A stretch of 64,000 nucleotides of DNA. Origin: CAYPNF01 sp964411985 (GTDB lineage: Bacteria > Verrucomicrobiota > Verrucomicrobiia > Limisphaerales > J093). The notes under the pieces were generated by a model, which ran no database searches, had not been told where the DNA came from, and was given only the letters and a program-made list of their open reading frames with translations. The stretch spans positions 1 to 64,000 of the forward strand of contig CAYPNF010000026.1 of assembly GCA_964411985.1 (NCBI GenBank). Direction: 5' to 3'. Position numbers and translations under genes: made by a program. This document shows positions 52,772 to 61,819 of the stretch, in pieces; positions within the stretch are counted from its first letter, which is position 1; each line of letters begins with the position of its first letter.

Positions 52772-54459
52772 GACTCCACTCGCCGCCTTTCGAGCGAAGA
52801 GCGCGTCGCGCCGTTCGTGAAGCGGTAAGGGCTTCGCCGGCACTCAAAAGTGAGTTTCAGCGGGTGCACAAGTGGGGCAGTCGCAATTGGCCGCCGTTGC
52901 TATTGCGTCCCATGCTATCCGTCGGCCTTGGCGTCATGGTGTGGTCGATGTGTTTGACGACGCGGAACGCGATGTCATCCATGGCTTTGATCAGCCTGTG
53001 GGGATTCTACTTTGTATTCCTGCACGCCAAGGGGGTGCGGTCTACCCTGTACGCTTCCAGAGATCTGCCTGCCCTGATCCTGTTGCCGGTGGCCGAAGGG
53101 GACGTGTTTCGATGGGAGTTCCAGGCCTTTCTCCGAAAAACGCTTTGGTTGTTGTTTGATTTTGCGGCGGCTCTTCTGGCGGTGGCTGCTTTCCTCGACT
53201 GGCCTATGGGAAAATGGCTGGTGGTGATCCCCTTTGCGATCCTGGCATGGATGGAGATCGTGGCGATCGCCTTGCTCGGAGCCGCCTTCTTTCCGCGGGT
53301 TCCGTACGAGTTGATTTCGGGCATGCTCACGGTCCTGGTCTTTGGATCGATCATGGCGGAGAACTGGGTGGGGGGCCCCTTGCTTTCGTTCCTCGATCGA
53401 CACGCGTCCGAGATCGTCGTTCTGCTGCCCACGGGTTGGCCTATGGCGGTGTTCGGGCTTCTCTTCCCGGACCATCGGTATCGGCTCTTGAGTTTGCTCC
53501 TCCCGATCGGAACGCTTCTCTGGACCGTACCGAGTTCGATTGCGCGCCTGAGAGCGGAGTACCGCTACGTTGAGAGTGAACAACCCTCCCTCGCAGACCC
53601 GATGACGGACCAGGAGGGAGAAGACGGAACGGAAGAACGCAAAGCGGTGACCCCCGGCCCCACCGAAATCGAGGACCTGGTCTTGTCGCGACAATTCTTT
53701 CGCGCGCCCGAGCTCCGCAAGAAGGGCTGGCTCGAGGGGCTGCTTTGGGGAGCCTTGAGCAGTCGGCAGCGGACTTTGACCGAGTTTGTGTTTCCCGACG
53801 GAATCGAGCTGACACCCCGATGGCTGCGTCTGTTCAGGAATCTCGTTGTCGTGGTTGCGTTGACCCTCGTGCTCGGGGCCCTGAACCCCGTACTGCAAGA
53901 ATGGACCCTCGGCGTCGGTATGTTTGTCACCTTCTGCCAGGCCTTGGCCTTGATTTGGCCGGCGGGACGAGCCTTTCAGACCCTCAGCTATGGCAGCGTT
54001 CAGATCCCTCTTTCTGCCTGTTACCCTGTCGGTTTTCGGGAGCTGTCTCTGCTCTTGTGTAAGTGTTCATGGGTGCAGGCTCCTCTCTTCCTCTTGTACG
54101 CTGTAGCGTGTGGACTACTGATAGGCGTCGTTCAAGGATTCCCGGCAGCTGCCGCCATGAACCTAGGTTTCAAAGTGGGTGGATTGCTGCTCGCCGCCCG
54201 GTGGATCAGCATTCCCTTGCAGTTTAGTTCCGCTACGAACGATACCTCTAGGATCCGCCTGAGGACGATCGTGCCGATCGGCGCTTTGCTCGGCCTCGGT
54301 TTAGGTTTTCTTGCCTTGGGCGCAGGTAGCTTGTTCGTGCCCGAGACATGGGTCGCTTGGCTACTCTGGTTCTTGGCGCTGGTTGACTCTTACGTGTTTT
54401 TTTGGCTCTACGAGTGGTTCTATCACACCCGTTCCTTTGACCTCATCGGCACTGCCTAG
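52768..54459 (+). CDS. Large ABC-type permease, multi-helix membrane protein
   Basis: A 563-residue integral membrane protein with about a dozen hydrophobic segments in two halves (WPPLLLRPMLSVGLGVMVWSM, FDFAAALLAVAAFLDWPMG and, in the second half, VVVALTLVLGALNPVLQ, LFLLYAVACGLLIGVVQG). A charged cytoplasmic loop lies around 265-315 (EQPSLADPMTDQEGEDGTEE). It overlaps the ATPase gene by 4 bases and is surely its membrane partner. The family is unassigned, and the doubling relative to usual six-helix permeases suggests an internal fusion. Confidence 0.78.
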   Translation: MRLHSPPFERRARRAVREAVRASPALKSEFQRVHKWGSRNWPPLLLRPMLSVGLGVMVWSMCLTTRNAMSSMALISLWGFYFVFLHAKGVRSTLYASRDLPALILLPVAEGDVFRWEFQAFLRKTLWLLFDFAAALLAVAAFLDWPMGKWLVVIPFAILAWMEIVAIALLGAAFFPRVPYELISGMLTVLVFGSIMAENWVGGPLLSFLDRHASEIVVLLPTGWPMAVFGLLFPDHRYRLLSLLLPIGTLLWTVPSSIARLRAEYRYVESEQPSLADPMTDQEGEDGTEERKAVTPGPTEIEDLVLSRQFFRAPELRKKGWLEGLLWGALSSRQRTLTEFVFPDGIELTPRWLRLFRNLVVVVALTLVLGALNPVLQEWTLGVGMFVTFCQALALIWPAGRAFQTLSYGSVQIPLSACYPVGFRELSLLLCKCSWVQAPLFLLYAVACGLLIGVVQGFPAAAAMNLGFKVGGLLLAARWISIPLQFSSATNDTSRIRLRTIVPIGALLGLGLGFLALGAGSLFVPETWVAWLLWFLALVDSYVFFWLYEWFYHTRSFDLIGTA

Positions 54460-54499
54460 CTGGACTCTACTTGCCCAGGGAGCACATCTGGCGTATGGA

Positions 54500-56626
54500 A
54501 TGGGCATGCGCATTCCATCGTCTCTGCACCGGTTTCGAGGCGGGCTCATTGTCGCGGCTCTGCTGACCCTTCACTCCGTTTTTGGCCAGGCTATGCAAAA
54601 CGACTTCTTCCCTACGCGGGATCTGATGCGGATTGGTGTTTACTATTATCCTGAAGCGTGGCCGGAGTCCCAATGGGGGCGGGACATCGAGAACATCAAG
54701 AAACTGGGCATGGAATACGTTCACATGGGCGAGTTTGCCTGGTCGTTCATGGAACCCGAGGAAGGGAAGTTCGACTTCAGTTGGTTGGAGAAGAACGTCG
54801 AGTTGTGCCAGAAGCAGGGCCTGAAAGTGATCTTGTGCACCCCCAGCCCGACTCCTCCGGTCTGGCTCGTGCGCAAACACCCCGAAGTCTTCATGGTCGA
54901 TGCGAAGGGGCGCTTGATGGACCATGGGTCACGACAGCACGCGTGCTGGACGGTTCACGTCTATCGCGAATATGTGGGCAAGATCGTAAGCGAGTTGGGT
55001 AAGCGGTTTGGGCAGAATCCGGCGGTGTGGGGCTGGCAGCTGGACAATGAGCTGAGTCACTACGGCAAGGAGTACTGCTACTGTGATCATTGCCAGACCG
55101 CTTTTCGAAGGTGGCTTGAAACCAAGTACAAGACGATCGACCGCCTGAACGAGGACTGGGGCAATGCCTTTTGGTCACAGCGGTATCAAGACTTCGAGCA
55201 GGTGCGCATTCCGAATCAGGAAGAGCTTGTGCAGCAGGTGAACCCCCACGCACTCCTCGATTTCCAACGTTGGTTTGCGGTCGAAGCCGCCGATTACCTG
55301 CGCTTCCAGACCGCGACCCTGCGCAAGTTCACGAAGTCCCAGTGGATCACGCACAATTTCATGAACATGCATGCCGCGGTCTCCCCGCCGCTTTCCGGGA
55401 AGGACCTCGACCTGATCTCCTGGACCCTCTACCCAGTCCGAGGTTTGCCCAACGCGGTGCAAGGCCCATTGGGATTCCGGTTGGGTGACGGCGCTGAGAT
55501 GTCCTTCATGCACGACTTTTTGCGACCGATCAACGGTTTCCAAGGTCTGATGGAACTGCAGCCGGGACAGGTGAATTGGGCTGACGTGAACCCGCAGCCG
55601 TATCCTGGAGCGGTCTATTTGTGGATCCTGCGCGCATTTGCAGCAGGAGCCAAGGTGACCTGCACGTACCGTTATCGCCAGCCTTTGTACGGAGGCGAGT
55701 TGTATCACTACGGATTGGTCGGGCCCGACGGGGTCACTGTCTCCTCAGGAGGAGAGCAATACAGCAAAGCGGCGAAAGACATGCTGCTCCTGAGACAGAA
55801 CTACAGCACCCAGGCTAAGGAACCAGCCGCGTACACCGCTCGGCGCACGGCGCTGCTTTATGATGTGGAGAATCGGTGGGATATCGACAACCATAAGCAA
55901 ACCGTGCTGTGGGACACGCAGACTCATCTTTTCCGCGCTTACCGCGGCTTGAAGCGCTTGGGATGCCCGGTAGACGTGATTTCGGCGGAGCGAGACTTCT
56001 CGAGCTATCCGGTCGTGGTGGCTCCCGCCTACCAACTGGTGGATGAAACACTGGTGGCTCGTTGGCGCGCCTATGTGGAGAAGGGGGGTAATCTGGTTCT
56101 CACCTGCCGCACAGCCCAGAAGGATCGCCGTGGACATCTGTGGGAAGCATCCTGGGCGGGGCCGATCCTGGATCTCATCGGGGCCAAGGTCAGTCTGTAC
56201 GACGTCCTGCCGCTCCCCGTGTCGGGGACGGTCAAGTGCGGCAAATCGACCTGTGAATGGAATTCATGGGGCGAGGTGCTGGAACCGGGCGAAGGGACTA
56301 CCGTGCTGGCGACCTTTGCGGACCAGTTCTATGCCGGAAAACCGTGTGTGGTGACCCGAACTCTCGGTAAGGGGACGGTTACTTACGTTGGCGTCGATTC
56401 TGTGAAAGGCGATCTGGAGGCACTTGTTTTGCGCGCGGCTTTTGAGCGTGCTGGAATTCCCGTGGCGAACTATCCGGACAACCTCTTCGTCGATTGGCGG
56501 GATGGTTTTTGGGTGGCCACGAACTTCACCTCGGAGAAGCAGAACCTGAAGTTGCCCAAGACTGCCAAAATGCTCCTGGGTAAAGCGTTGCTTCCAGTCG
56601 CCGGAGTGGCGGTCTGGACCGAGTGA
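54500..56626 (+). CDS. Exported GH42 beta-galactosidase-family glycoside hydrolase
   Basis: A 708-residue protein with a signal peptide (RFRGGLIVAALLTLHSVFG). The catalytic barrel is typical of GH42: RIGVYYYPEAWPESQWGRDI, EYVHMGEFAWSFMEP, VWGWQLDNELSHYG with acid/base E184, and GFQGLMELQPGQVNW with nucleophile E352. A Cys-rich segment, YCYCDHCQ, matches the GH42 zinc cluster in part. The trimerisation and C-terminal beta domains follow (about 430-708). It acts on beta-galactosides or related chains outside the cytoplasm. ATG 54500 is used; the frame upstream overlaps the permease gene. Confidence 0.92.
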   Translation: MGMRIPSSLHRFRGGLIVAALLTLHSVFGQAMQNDFFPTRDLMRIGVYYYPEAWPESQWGRDIENIKKLGMEYVHMGEFAWSFMEPEEGKFDFSWLEKNVELCQKQGLKVILCTPSPTPPVWLVRKHPEVFMVDAKGRLMDHGSRQHACWTVHVYREYVGKIVSELGKRFGQNPAVWGWQLDNELSHYGKEYCYCDHCQTAFRRWLETKYKTIDRLNEDWGNAFWSQRYQDFEQVRIPNQEELVQQVNPHALLDFQRWFAVEAADYLRFQTATLRKFTKSQWITHNFMNMHAAVSPPLSGKDLDLISWTLYPVRGLPNAVQGPLGFRLGDGAEMSFMHDFLRPINGFQGLMELQPGQVNWADVNPQPYPGAVYLWILRAFAAGAKVTCTYRYRQPLYGGELYHYGLVGPDGVTVSSGGEQYSKAAKDMLLLRQNYSTQAKEPAAYTARRTALLYDVENRWDIDNHKQTVLWDTQTHLFRAYRGLKRLGCPVDVISAERDFSSYPVVVAPAYQLVDETLVARWRAYVEKGGNLVLTCRTAQKDRRGHLWEASWAGPILDLIGAKVSLYDVLPLPVSGTVKCGKSTCEWNSWGEVLEPGEGTTVLATFADQFYAGKPCVVTRTLGKGTVTYVGVDSVKGDLEALVLRAAFERAGIPVANYPDNLFVDWRDGFWVATNFTSEKQNLKLPKTAKMLLGKALLPVAGVAVWTE

Positions 56627-56663
56627 GCTTCCACCCTGTTTTGGGTTTGCCGGGGCTTGGGGT

Positions 56664-57443
56664 CTACTTGGGCGTAGGCGGCAGCTTTGCCGGCTTGAAC
56701 CCCCAGCGTACCTCCATCACGTAATACTCCGAGACGCTCATGTCGCCTTCGGGGAAGTGGACCTTCTGTTCCCGGGAGAGGGGCATGCCGTTCTGTTTGT
56801 CGATCCAGAGCACGGCTTCGCCCACTTCGCGGCCGCCCACCAGGATCTTGTATTCGAGAGACACAGCGAGCCCGCCCGCGATCGGCTTCTCCCCCGCCAC
56901 CCGCAACTCCTCGGCGGTGGCCCATTCTGCAACACCGCCTTCGGCATGCTCGGGGGTTTTGCCATTGGCGAGCAGGGCTAGATTGTGGAGAAGACCCACC
57001 CGGGTCATACCCAGCACCAGCGAGGCCCGGTATTCCTTGGGGGTAACCTGTTTGAAAGCAGTGCCGTTGTTCCCACCCCAGATCTCCCCTCCCATCTCCG
57101 TCAGTTTGAGGATCGCGGTCTTGCCTGCAAAGCTGCCGCCAAAATCCAGTGCGCCCGAGTTCTCGGGCCCAAAATAGAGCAACCCCTGGAGGGAGGCCTG
57201 ATGGTGGCCCAGTGACAGGACATCCGCCTTGGCGCGCACCGCCGGAGCGGCCATCAACTCTTCTTCCATTTGACGCAGAATGGCGGTGGCGTCCGTGGAT
57301 CCTGCCTGAAGCAGCGCGGCGGTCTTAGGCAGGGACCCGCGGTTGTTCACCGGGGTGGTAGTCTCGCAGCCCCCAAGGAAGACGCTCACCAGAGCGATGG
57401 CGGTTGCTGAGAATAGGCGCAGAATGGAACCAGATGCTTGCAT
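56664..57443 (-). CDS. Hypothetical outer-membrane lipoprotein (LolA/DUF4292-like)
   Basis: A 259-residue protein with a lipoprotein signal (LRLFSATAIALVSVFLGGC, lipobox LGGC, Cys about 26). The mature part is beta-rich: VRAKADVLSLG, QGLLYFGPENSGALDFGG, KTAILKLTEMGGEIWGG, EYRASLVLGMTRVGLLHN, AVLWIDKQNGMPLSREQKV. This suggests a LolA/LolB-like half-barrel, inferred from pattern only. It converges on the GH42 gene and diverges from the GH43 gene. Confidence 0.66.
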   Translation of the reverse strand: MQASGSILRLFSATAIALVSVFLGGCETTTPVNNRGSLPKTAALLQAGSTDATAILRQMEEELMAAPAVRAKADVLSLGHHQASLQGLLYFGPENSGALDFGGSFAGKTAILKLTEMGGEIWGGNNGTAFKQVTPKEYRASLVLGMTRVGLLHNLALLANGKTPEHAEGGVAEWATAEELRVAGEKPIAGGLAVSLEYKILVGGREVGEAVLWIDKQNGMPLSREQKVHFPEGDMSVSEYYVMEVRWGFKPAKLPPTPK

Positions 57444-57589
57444 AGGACGGAACGATTTGTTTCTGTTGCCAACAAGCAGGACTATACTCGGTCCATCACC
57501 TGCCGCAACAGAAAGAACCGTCGGTACCGATCGCGCTCGGATCGGTCCTGAGCAAAAGTGAATTTGGGATCGGGTTTGGCGAAACGCGT
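57444..57589. promoter_or_regulatory. Divergent intergenic region between lipoprotein and GH43 genes
   Basis: This 146-base space must hold promoters for both divergent genes. A 7-base perfect stem, accgatc with gatcggt (57524-57544), lies in the GH43 leader region. No operator could be assigned. Confidence 0.4.
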
Positions 57590-58600
57590 ATGCGAACCAT
57601 TTTTCTTCTCGCCGTTATGCTGCTCGAATCGGTCGTCAAGGGCGAAACCGTCCCTTCCTCCGTAACCATAACCAACCCCATCGCTGCCATGGGGGCGGAT
57701 CCTTGGGTCGTGGCACACGGGGGAGGGTACTACTTCTGCCAATCCCGGAAGGGATCGGTCTGTGTGGCTCGCCTGGCCGGGTTGCGGGATCTCGCCACCG
57801 CCAAACTCACGCCCGTGTGGACCCCGCCACCGGGAACTGCCTGGTCGAAGGAACTTTGGGCACCTGAACTCCACTTTCTGCGAGGCCGATGGTACATTTA
57901 CGTAGCTGCCGATGACGGCGAAAACGCAAACCACCGGATGTACGTCCTGGAAGGGGACGCTCGAGATCCTCTCCAGCCGTTCCAACTCAAAGGCAAAATT
58001 GCGGATGTCACCGATCGCTGGGCTATCGATGGAACCGTCCTGGTGATGCCCGGGGACAAACTGTATTTCATCTGGTCCGGCTGGGAGGGGACGGAAAACG
58101 TCGCTCAGCACCTCTATATTGCCCCGATGAGCGATCCATGGACTATCTCCGGACCCAGGGTGAGAATCTCCAGCCCGGAACTTGAATGGGAGCTGAACGG
58201 GCGTCCGCTCATCAATGAAGGGCCCGAGGTTTTGTGGAACGGCCCCCACTTGTTTGTCATTTATTCCGCGAGCGGCAGCTGGGGGGACGACTACTGCCTG
58301 GGGCAGTTGACCTTCGCAGGCCAGGATCCGTTGGACCCTGAGTCGTGGACCAAGAAGCCTAAGACAGTATTCTCGAGGACTGCCGACGTGTTTGGACCTG
58401 GGCACGGTTCCTTCGTGAAATCGCGCGACGGTAAAGAGGATTGGATTGTCTACCATGCCGCCCGGTCACGCGGTTCGGGTTGGAACCGCGATGTTCGGAT
58501 TCAGCCCTTTACCTGGAACCGGGACGGATCCCCTGACTTTGGCCGGCCTGCAAGTCCTGGGGTGGCGATCCCTGGGCCTTCAGGGGAGGAGGGTAGGTAA
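57590..58600 (+). CDS. Exported GH43-family glycoside hydrolase
   Basis: A 336-residue five-bladed propeller glycosidase with signal peptide MRTIFLLAVMLLESVVKGE. The catalytic triad is visible: general base D37 in MGADPWVV, pKa-modulating D147 in RWAIDGTVL and acid E210 in LINEGPEVLW. Other motifs are WAPELHFLRGRWYIYVAADDG and GPGHGSFV. The family usually removes alpha-L-arabinofuranosyl or beta-xylosyl groups from plant polysaccharides. Together with GH42 and GHL10 it supports plant or algal polymer degradation. Divergent from the lipoprotein gene. Confidence 0.92.
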   Translation: MRTIFLLAVMLLESVVKGETVPSSVTITNPIAAMGADPWVVAHGGGYYFCQSRKGSVCVARLAGLRDLATAKLTPVWTPPPGTAWSKELWAPELHFLRGRWYIYVAADDGENANHRMYVLEGDARDPLQPFQLKGKIADVTDRWAIDGTVLVMPGDKLYFIWSGWEGTENVAQHLYIAPMSDPWTISGPRVRISSPELEWELNGRPLINEGPEVLWNGPHLFVIYSASGSWGDDYCLGQLTFAGQDPLDPESWTKKPKTVFSRTADVFGPGHGSFVKSRDGKEDWIVYHAARSRGSGWNRDVRIQPFTWNRDGSPDFGRPASPGVAIPGPSGEEGR

Positions 58601-58652
58601 CCGGCCGGAAGAAACCGGTTGCTTTCATTCTTGGGTATGGTACAAGTCTCGG

Positions 58653-58673
58653 CCGCCCTCGAAGGGGCGGTTT
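58653..58673 (+). terminator. Hairpin after GH43 gene, before small basic protein gene
   Basis: ccgccc (58653-58658) pairs with gggcgg (58665-58670) around a short loop and is followed by ttt. A second weaker stem (aaccgg, 58599-58604, with ccggtt, 58615-58620) overlaps the GH43 stop. Probable terminator region. Confidence 0.42.
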
Positions 58674-58693
58674 AGAAATCGAGAAGCCAGCGT

Positions 58694-58849
58694 ATGTCAC
58701 TACATCGGAGTTTACGGTCAACGGGTACCCTGGGGGCGAAGAAGAACGTCATGAAGCGTTTTGAGCGCGTTGAAGTGCTCAAGAAACGTGGCGAATGGAA
58801 AGAAGGGGACCGCGTCACGGGTCTGAGAAAGACCAAGAGCGAGCCCTAA
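58694..58849 (+). CDS. Small basic protein of Verrucomicrobia/Chlamydiae type
   Basis: A 51-residue very basic protein: MSLHRSLRSTGTLGAKKNV, then MKRFERVEVLKKRGEWKEGD and a short tail RVTGLRKTKSEP. It matches by pattern the small basic protein family I know from Verrucomicrobia and Chlamydiae (core S-x-H-x-S-L-x-S, V-x-KR-x-E-R, W-x-EGD-x-V-x-GL-x-KTK). The role is thought to be ribosome- or RNA-associated but is not established. It is short enough to be missed by automatic calling. It helps place the organism in the PVC group. Confidence 0.85.
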   Translation: MSLHRSLRSTGTLGAKKNVMKRFERVEVLKKRGEWKEGDRVTGLRKTKSEP

Positions 58850-58948
58850 GCTCCTCTTTTACAACAATTTAAGCAGCATCCTAGTCTCAGGATGTAGTTC
58901 GGAAGTTCCTGTCTCTCGGCGGGGATTCGTACTACAGGAGAGGGTGGG

Positions 58949-59767
58949 GTGTCTTTTTCATTTTCCTCTCAAGTGAAAGTTCGTCTACAGAAATTCCTTG
59001 CGGACGCCGGGGTGGCCTCGCGTCGTGCGAGCGAAACCTTGATCACCCAAGGCCAAATCACCGTCAATGGCGAAACGGTGATCGAATTGGGCACCCGGGT
59101 GGATCCCGACCACGACGAAGTGGCGGTCGAGGGGAGGAAGGTTCGGGCACGCAAGCGTATCTATTTGGCCCTCAACAAACCAGCTGGGTATGTCTGCACC
59201 AGGTCCGACGAGCTGGCGCGCCAGTCCGTGATGGATCTTCTGCCCAAGGAGTGGAGCATAGTCTATCCGGTGGGGCGTTTGGACAAAGACAGCGAGGGGC
59301 TGCTTTTCCTGACCAACGACGGTGAATTCTGCCTTCGCCTGACCCACCCCCGCTTTGGCGTCCACAAGCGCTATATTGCCACCGTAATGGGGAAAGTGGA
59401 CCCGAGCCTCTTGGACCGTTTTTGCAAGGGGATTCAAGACCATGGCGAGCTGTTACGTGTCCAGCGGGCTTGGCTGATTTCGGCCAACTCGACGCGCAGC
59501 GTGGTCGAGTTGGAACTGGCCGAAGGGAAGAATCGGGAGGTCCGGCGGCTGTTCGAGTCACAGAACTTCACGGTGGAGCGGTTGCAGCGGGTGCAGATCG
59601 GGTCCATTCGCCTGGGCGAATTGCCTTTGGGCAAATGGAGGATCCTGACGGCACCGGAGATCGCTGCTTTTGGGTCTTCGGATCCTGCTCCAAAGGCCTC
59701 CGCCGGGGCAGAAAGAGCCTCGCGGCCCAGGAGTTCGCGTTCGCGCAACTCACTCCGTCAGAAGTGA
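58949..59767 (+). CDS. rRNA pseudouridine synthase, RsuA/RluB family
   Basis: A 272-residue enzyme. An S4 RNA-binding domain (KVRLQKFLADAGVASRRASETLI, about 9-70) precedes the catalytic domain with nucleophile Asp in PVGRLDKDSEGLLFLTNDGEF, plus LALNKPAGYVCTR and EGKNREVRRLFESQ. It isomerises uridine in rRNA, most like RluB/RsuA members. A basic tail (SRPRSSRSRNSLRQK) may bind RNA. The start is GTG at 58949, preceded by aggag at 58936-58940. It lies 99 nt after the small basic protein gene, both plausibly ribosome-related. Confidence 0.92.
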   Translation: MSFSFSSQVKVRLQKFLADAGVASRRASETLITQGQITVNGETVIELGTRVDPDHDEVAVEGRKVRARKRIYLALNKPAGYVCTRSDELARQSVMDLLPKEWSIVYPVGRLDKDSEGLLFLTNDGEFCLRLTHPRFGVHKRYIATVMGKVDPSLLDRFCKGIQDHGELLRVQRAWLISANSTRSVVELELAEGKNREVRRLFESQNFTVERLQRVQIGSIRLGELPLGKWRILTAPEIAAFGSSDPAPKASAGAERASRPRSSRSRNSLRQK

Positions 59768-59874
59768 CATTGACAGGAGGCTGGGTTGAGCGCTTACTCT
59801 GAGAGTGCTGGTCATCGGGTGGGAAAAACGAGATTCTCCTGATGCAGGATTCACACCATTGTACGAATCGCGAT

Positions 59875-60888
59875 ATGAAACGGATTGTACCTTCCACTAT
59901 CTGGGTGGCGCTTGCGCTAGTCTTTGCCTGCGCTTGGGTGCAGGCGCAAACGCCTGCGACCGTGAATTCCGACAAGGTGAACGTGCGCGGTCGACCCTCC
60001 ATCTTCAGTGAGGTCATCACGCAGTTGCATATTGGGGAGAAGGTGCAGATTCTGGAGGAGATCAAGTTCGAGAAGACCAAACTCGGAGATCCCGCCGTTT
60101 GGGCCAAGATTGCGATGCCGGAGAATACCCCCCTCTGGGTGAATGCCTCCATGGTGGATTCCGACACCAAATCGGTGCGGGTGCGCAAGCTGAACGTCCG
60201 GGCGGGTCCGAGCGAGAATTTTAGCGTGGTCGCGGTTCTGGCCAAAGACGCGGTGGTAAAAGAGATTCGGACGGCTGGGGACTGGATGGAGATCGAGACC
60301 CCGGAGGACGCGTTTGCGTATGTGGCGATGGAATATCTCGACAAGGAGGTATCCGTGAAGCCGGAGCCGGAAGCGCAGCCACCAGTGCCCGAAGCAGCCA
60401 AGGAAACGCCCGCGACCATTCCCGCTGAGGAAAAGGCCAAACCCGCAGTTGTACCTGCCGAGGAAGCGGCGAAACCAACTCCGCCCGTAACTCAGCCGAA
60501 TACCGTGCCTCCGGCTCAACCAGCCTCGCCCCCCTCACCCGAGCCTGTCGCCACCCAGCCAACTCCAGCCAAGACCGAGCTCCCCCCGGCTGTATCCGAG
60601 CCGGTGATTGCACCCGTTCCGGCAGTGGTTCCCAGCGGGGTCACCAAACGGATTGTCCGGCGCGAAGGAGTGGTGAAGTCGACGGTCAGCATACAAGCCC
60701 CTACCCACTTCGAGTTGGCCAGTGCCGATAACGGCAAGGTCATGAACTACATTTCCCCGATCACCCCGGATATCGACATCAAGGGATTCAAGGGACGCCG
60801 CGTAGTCGTTACCGGTGAGGAGATGCTGGATCCCCGCTGGCCGAAGACCCCGGTGATCGTCATTGAATCCATAGAATTGGCTCCCTGA
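59875..60888 (+). CDS. Secreted SH3b-domain protein with Pro-rich linker
   Basis: A 337-residue exported protein. Signal peptide KRIVPSTIWVALALVFACAWVQA. Two bacterial SH3-like domains follow (DKVNVRGRPSIFSEVITQL, about 30-95; KLNVRAGPSENFSVVAVL, about 100-160). A long Pro/Ala/Glu linker (about 165-260) and a C-terminal domain (HFELASADNGKVMNYISPI, RVVVTGEEMLDPRWPKTPVIVIESIEL) complete it. SH3b domains commonly bind cell-wall peptides. The ATG at 59875 is chosen over 59842 because it gives a standard signal. It lies 2 nt before folD, a tight operon pair. Confidence 0.8.
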   Translation: MKRIVPSTIWVALALVFACAWVQAQTPATVNSDKVNVRGRPSIFSEVITQLHIGEKVQILEEIKFEKTKLGDPAVWAKIAMPENTPLWVNASMVDSDTKSVRVRKLNVRAGPSENFSVVAVLAKDAVVKEIRTAGDWMEIETPEDAFAYVAMEYLDKEVSVKPEPEAQPPVPEAAKETPATIPAEEKAKPAVVPAEEAAKPTPPVTQPNTVPPAQPASPPSPEPVATQPTPAKTELPPAVSEPVIAPVPAVVPSGVTKRIVRREGVVKSTVSIQAPTHFELASADNGKVMNYISPITPDIDIKGFKGRRVVVTGEEMLDPRWPKTPVIVIESIELAP

Positions 60889-60890
60889 CC

Positions 60891-61778
60891 ATGTCTGCCT
60901 CCAACCTGATCGATGGCCGGAAGATCGCTGACGAGATCCACGTCGAAACCGCGCAAAGGATTGCGGCGCTCAAGGAACGGGGCGTTCAGCCAGGGCTGGC
61001 TTTTGTGCGTGTGGGTGAAGACCCTGCTTCGCAGGTCTACGTGGGAATGAAGGAGCGCACCAGTGCCCGGTTGGGCATCATGTCGGAAACGCACGTGCTT
61101 CCCGAGGCGACGACCCAGCCCGAGTTGCTGGCGCTCATTGACCGACTGAATCAAGACTCGCGCATCCATGGGATTCTCGTCCAAGCGCCGGTGCCGCGGC
61201 AGATCGACGGTGCGGCGGTCTATTCGGCGGTCCTTCCGTCCAAAGATGTGGACGGCTTTCACCCCGTCAACGTGGGCAAGCTTCTCCTGGGGGATCCCAC
61301 TGGTTTTGTCTCTTGCACCCCGGCCGGTGTCCATGAGCTCCTGGTGAGAAGTGGCACAAAGGTAGCGGGAGCCGATGTGGTGATCCTGGGTCGTGGTAAC
61401 ATTGTGGGCAAGCCTATGGCCGCCATCCTGATTCAGAAGGCCAAGGGAGCGGATGCCACCGTGACCGTGTGCCACTCGCGCACTCGGGACATCTCGATCC
61501 ACTGTCGGCGCGCGGACATCTTGATCGCAGCCATGGGGGTTGCGGAGTTCGTCAAGTCCGAGATGGTTCGCCCTGGGGCGGTGGTGATCGACGTAGGGGT
61601 CAACCGGATTGCTGACCCGACGGCCAAGAACGGATCGCGATTGGTGGGGGATGTTGCGTTTGCCTCCGTCCAACCCGTGGCCAGTCTGATTACACCCAAC
61701 CCGGGCGGGGTCGGACCCATGACGATTGCCATGTTGATGCGCAACACCGTCCTCGCGGCCGAGATGGCCACCAAATGA
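60891..61778 (+). CDS. folD: Bifunctional methylene-THF dehydrogenase/methenyl-THF cyclohydrolase
   Basis: A 295-residue FolD: it interconverts 5,10-methylene-, methenyl- and 10-formyl-tetrahydrofolate in the cytoplasm. Motifs: VGEDPASQVYVGMKERTS with the catalytic Lys, ILVQAPVPRQID, PSKDVDGFHPVNVGKLLLG, CTPAGVHELL, VVILGRGNIVGKPMAAIL for NADP binding, and ITPNPGGVGPMTIAMLMRN. Full length for the family. It lies 2 nt after the SH3 protein gene and far from the corrinoid module, so any link in one-carbon metabolism is only indirect. Confidence 0.96.
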   Translation: MSASNLIDGRKIADEIHVETAQRIAALKERGVQPGLAFVRVGEDPASQVYVGMKERTSARLGIMSETHVLPEATTQPELLALIDRLNQDSRIHGILVQAPVPRQIDGAAVYSAVLPSKDVDGFHPVNVGKLLLGDPTGFVSCTPAGVHELLVRSGTKVAGADVVILGRGNIVGKPMAAILIQKAKGADATVTVCHSRTRDISIHCRRADILIAAMGVAEFVKSEMVRPGAVVIDVGVNRIADPTAKNGSRLVGDVAFASVQPVASLITPNPGGVGPMTIAMLMRNTVLAAEMATK

Positions 61779-61819
61779 GATTTTCAAACCTTAGTTAACG
61801 AAAACAAGAAAAGGAATCA

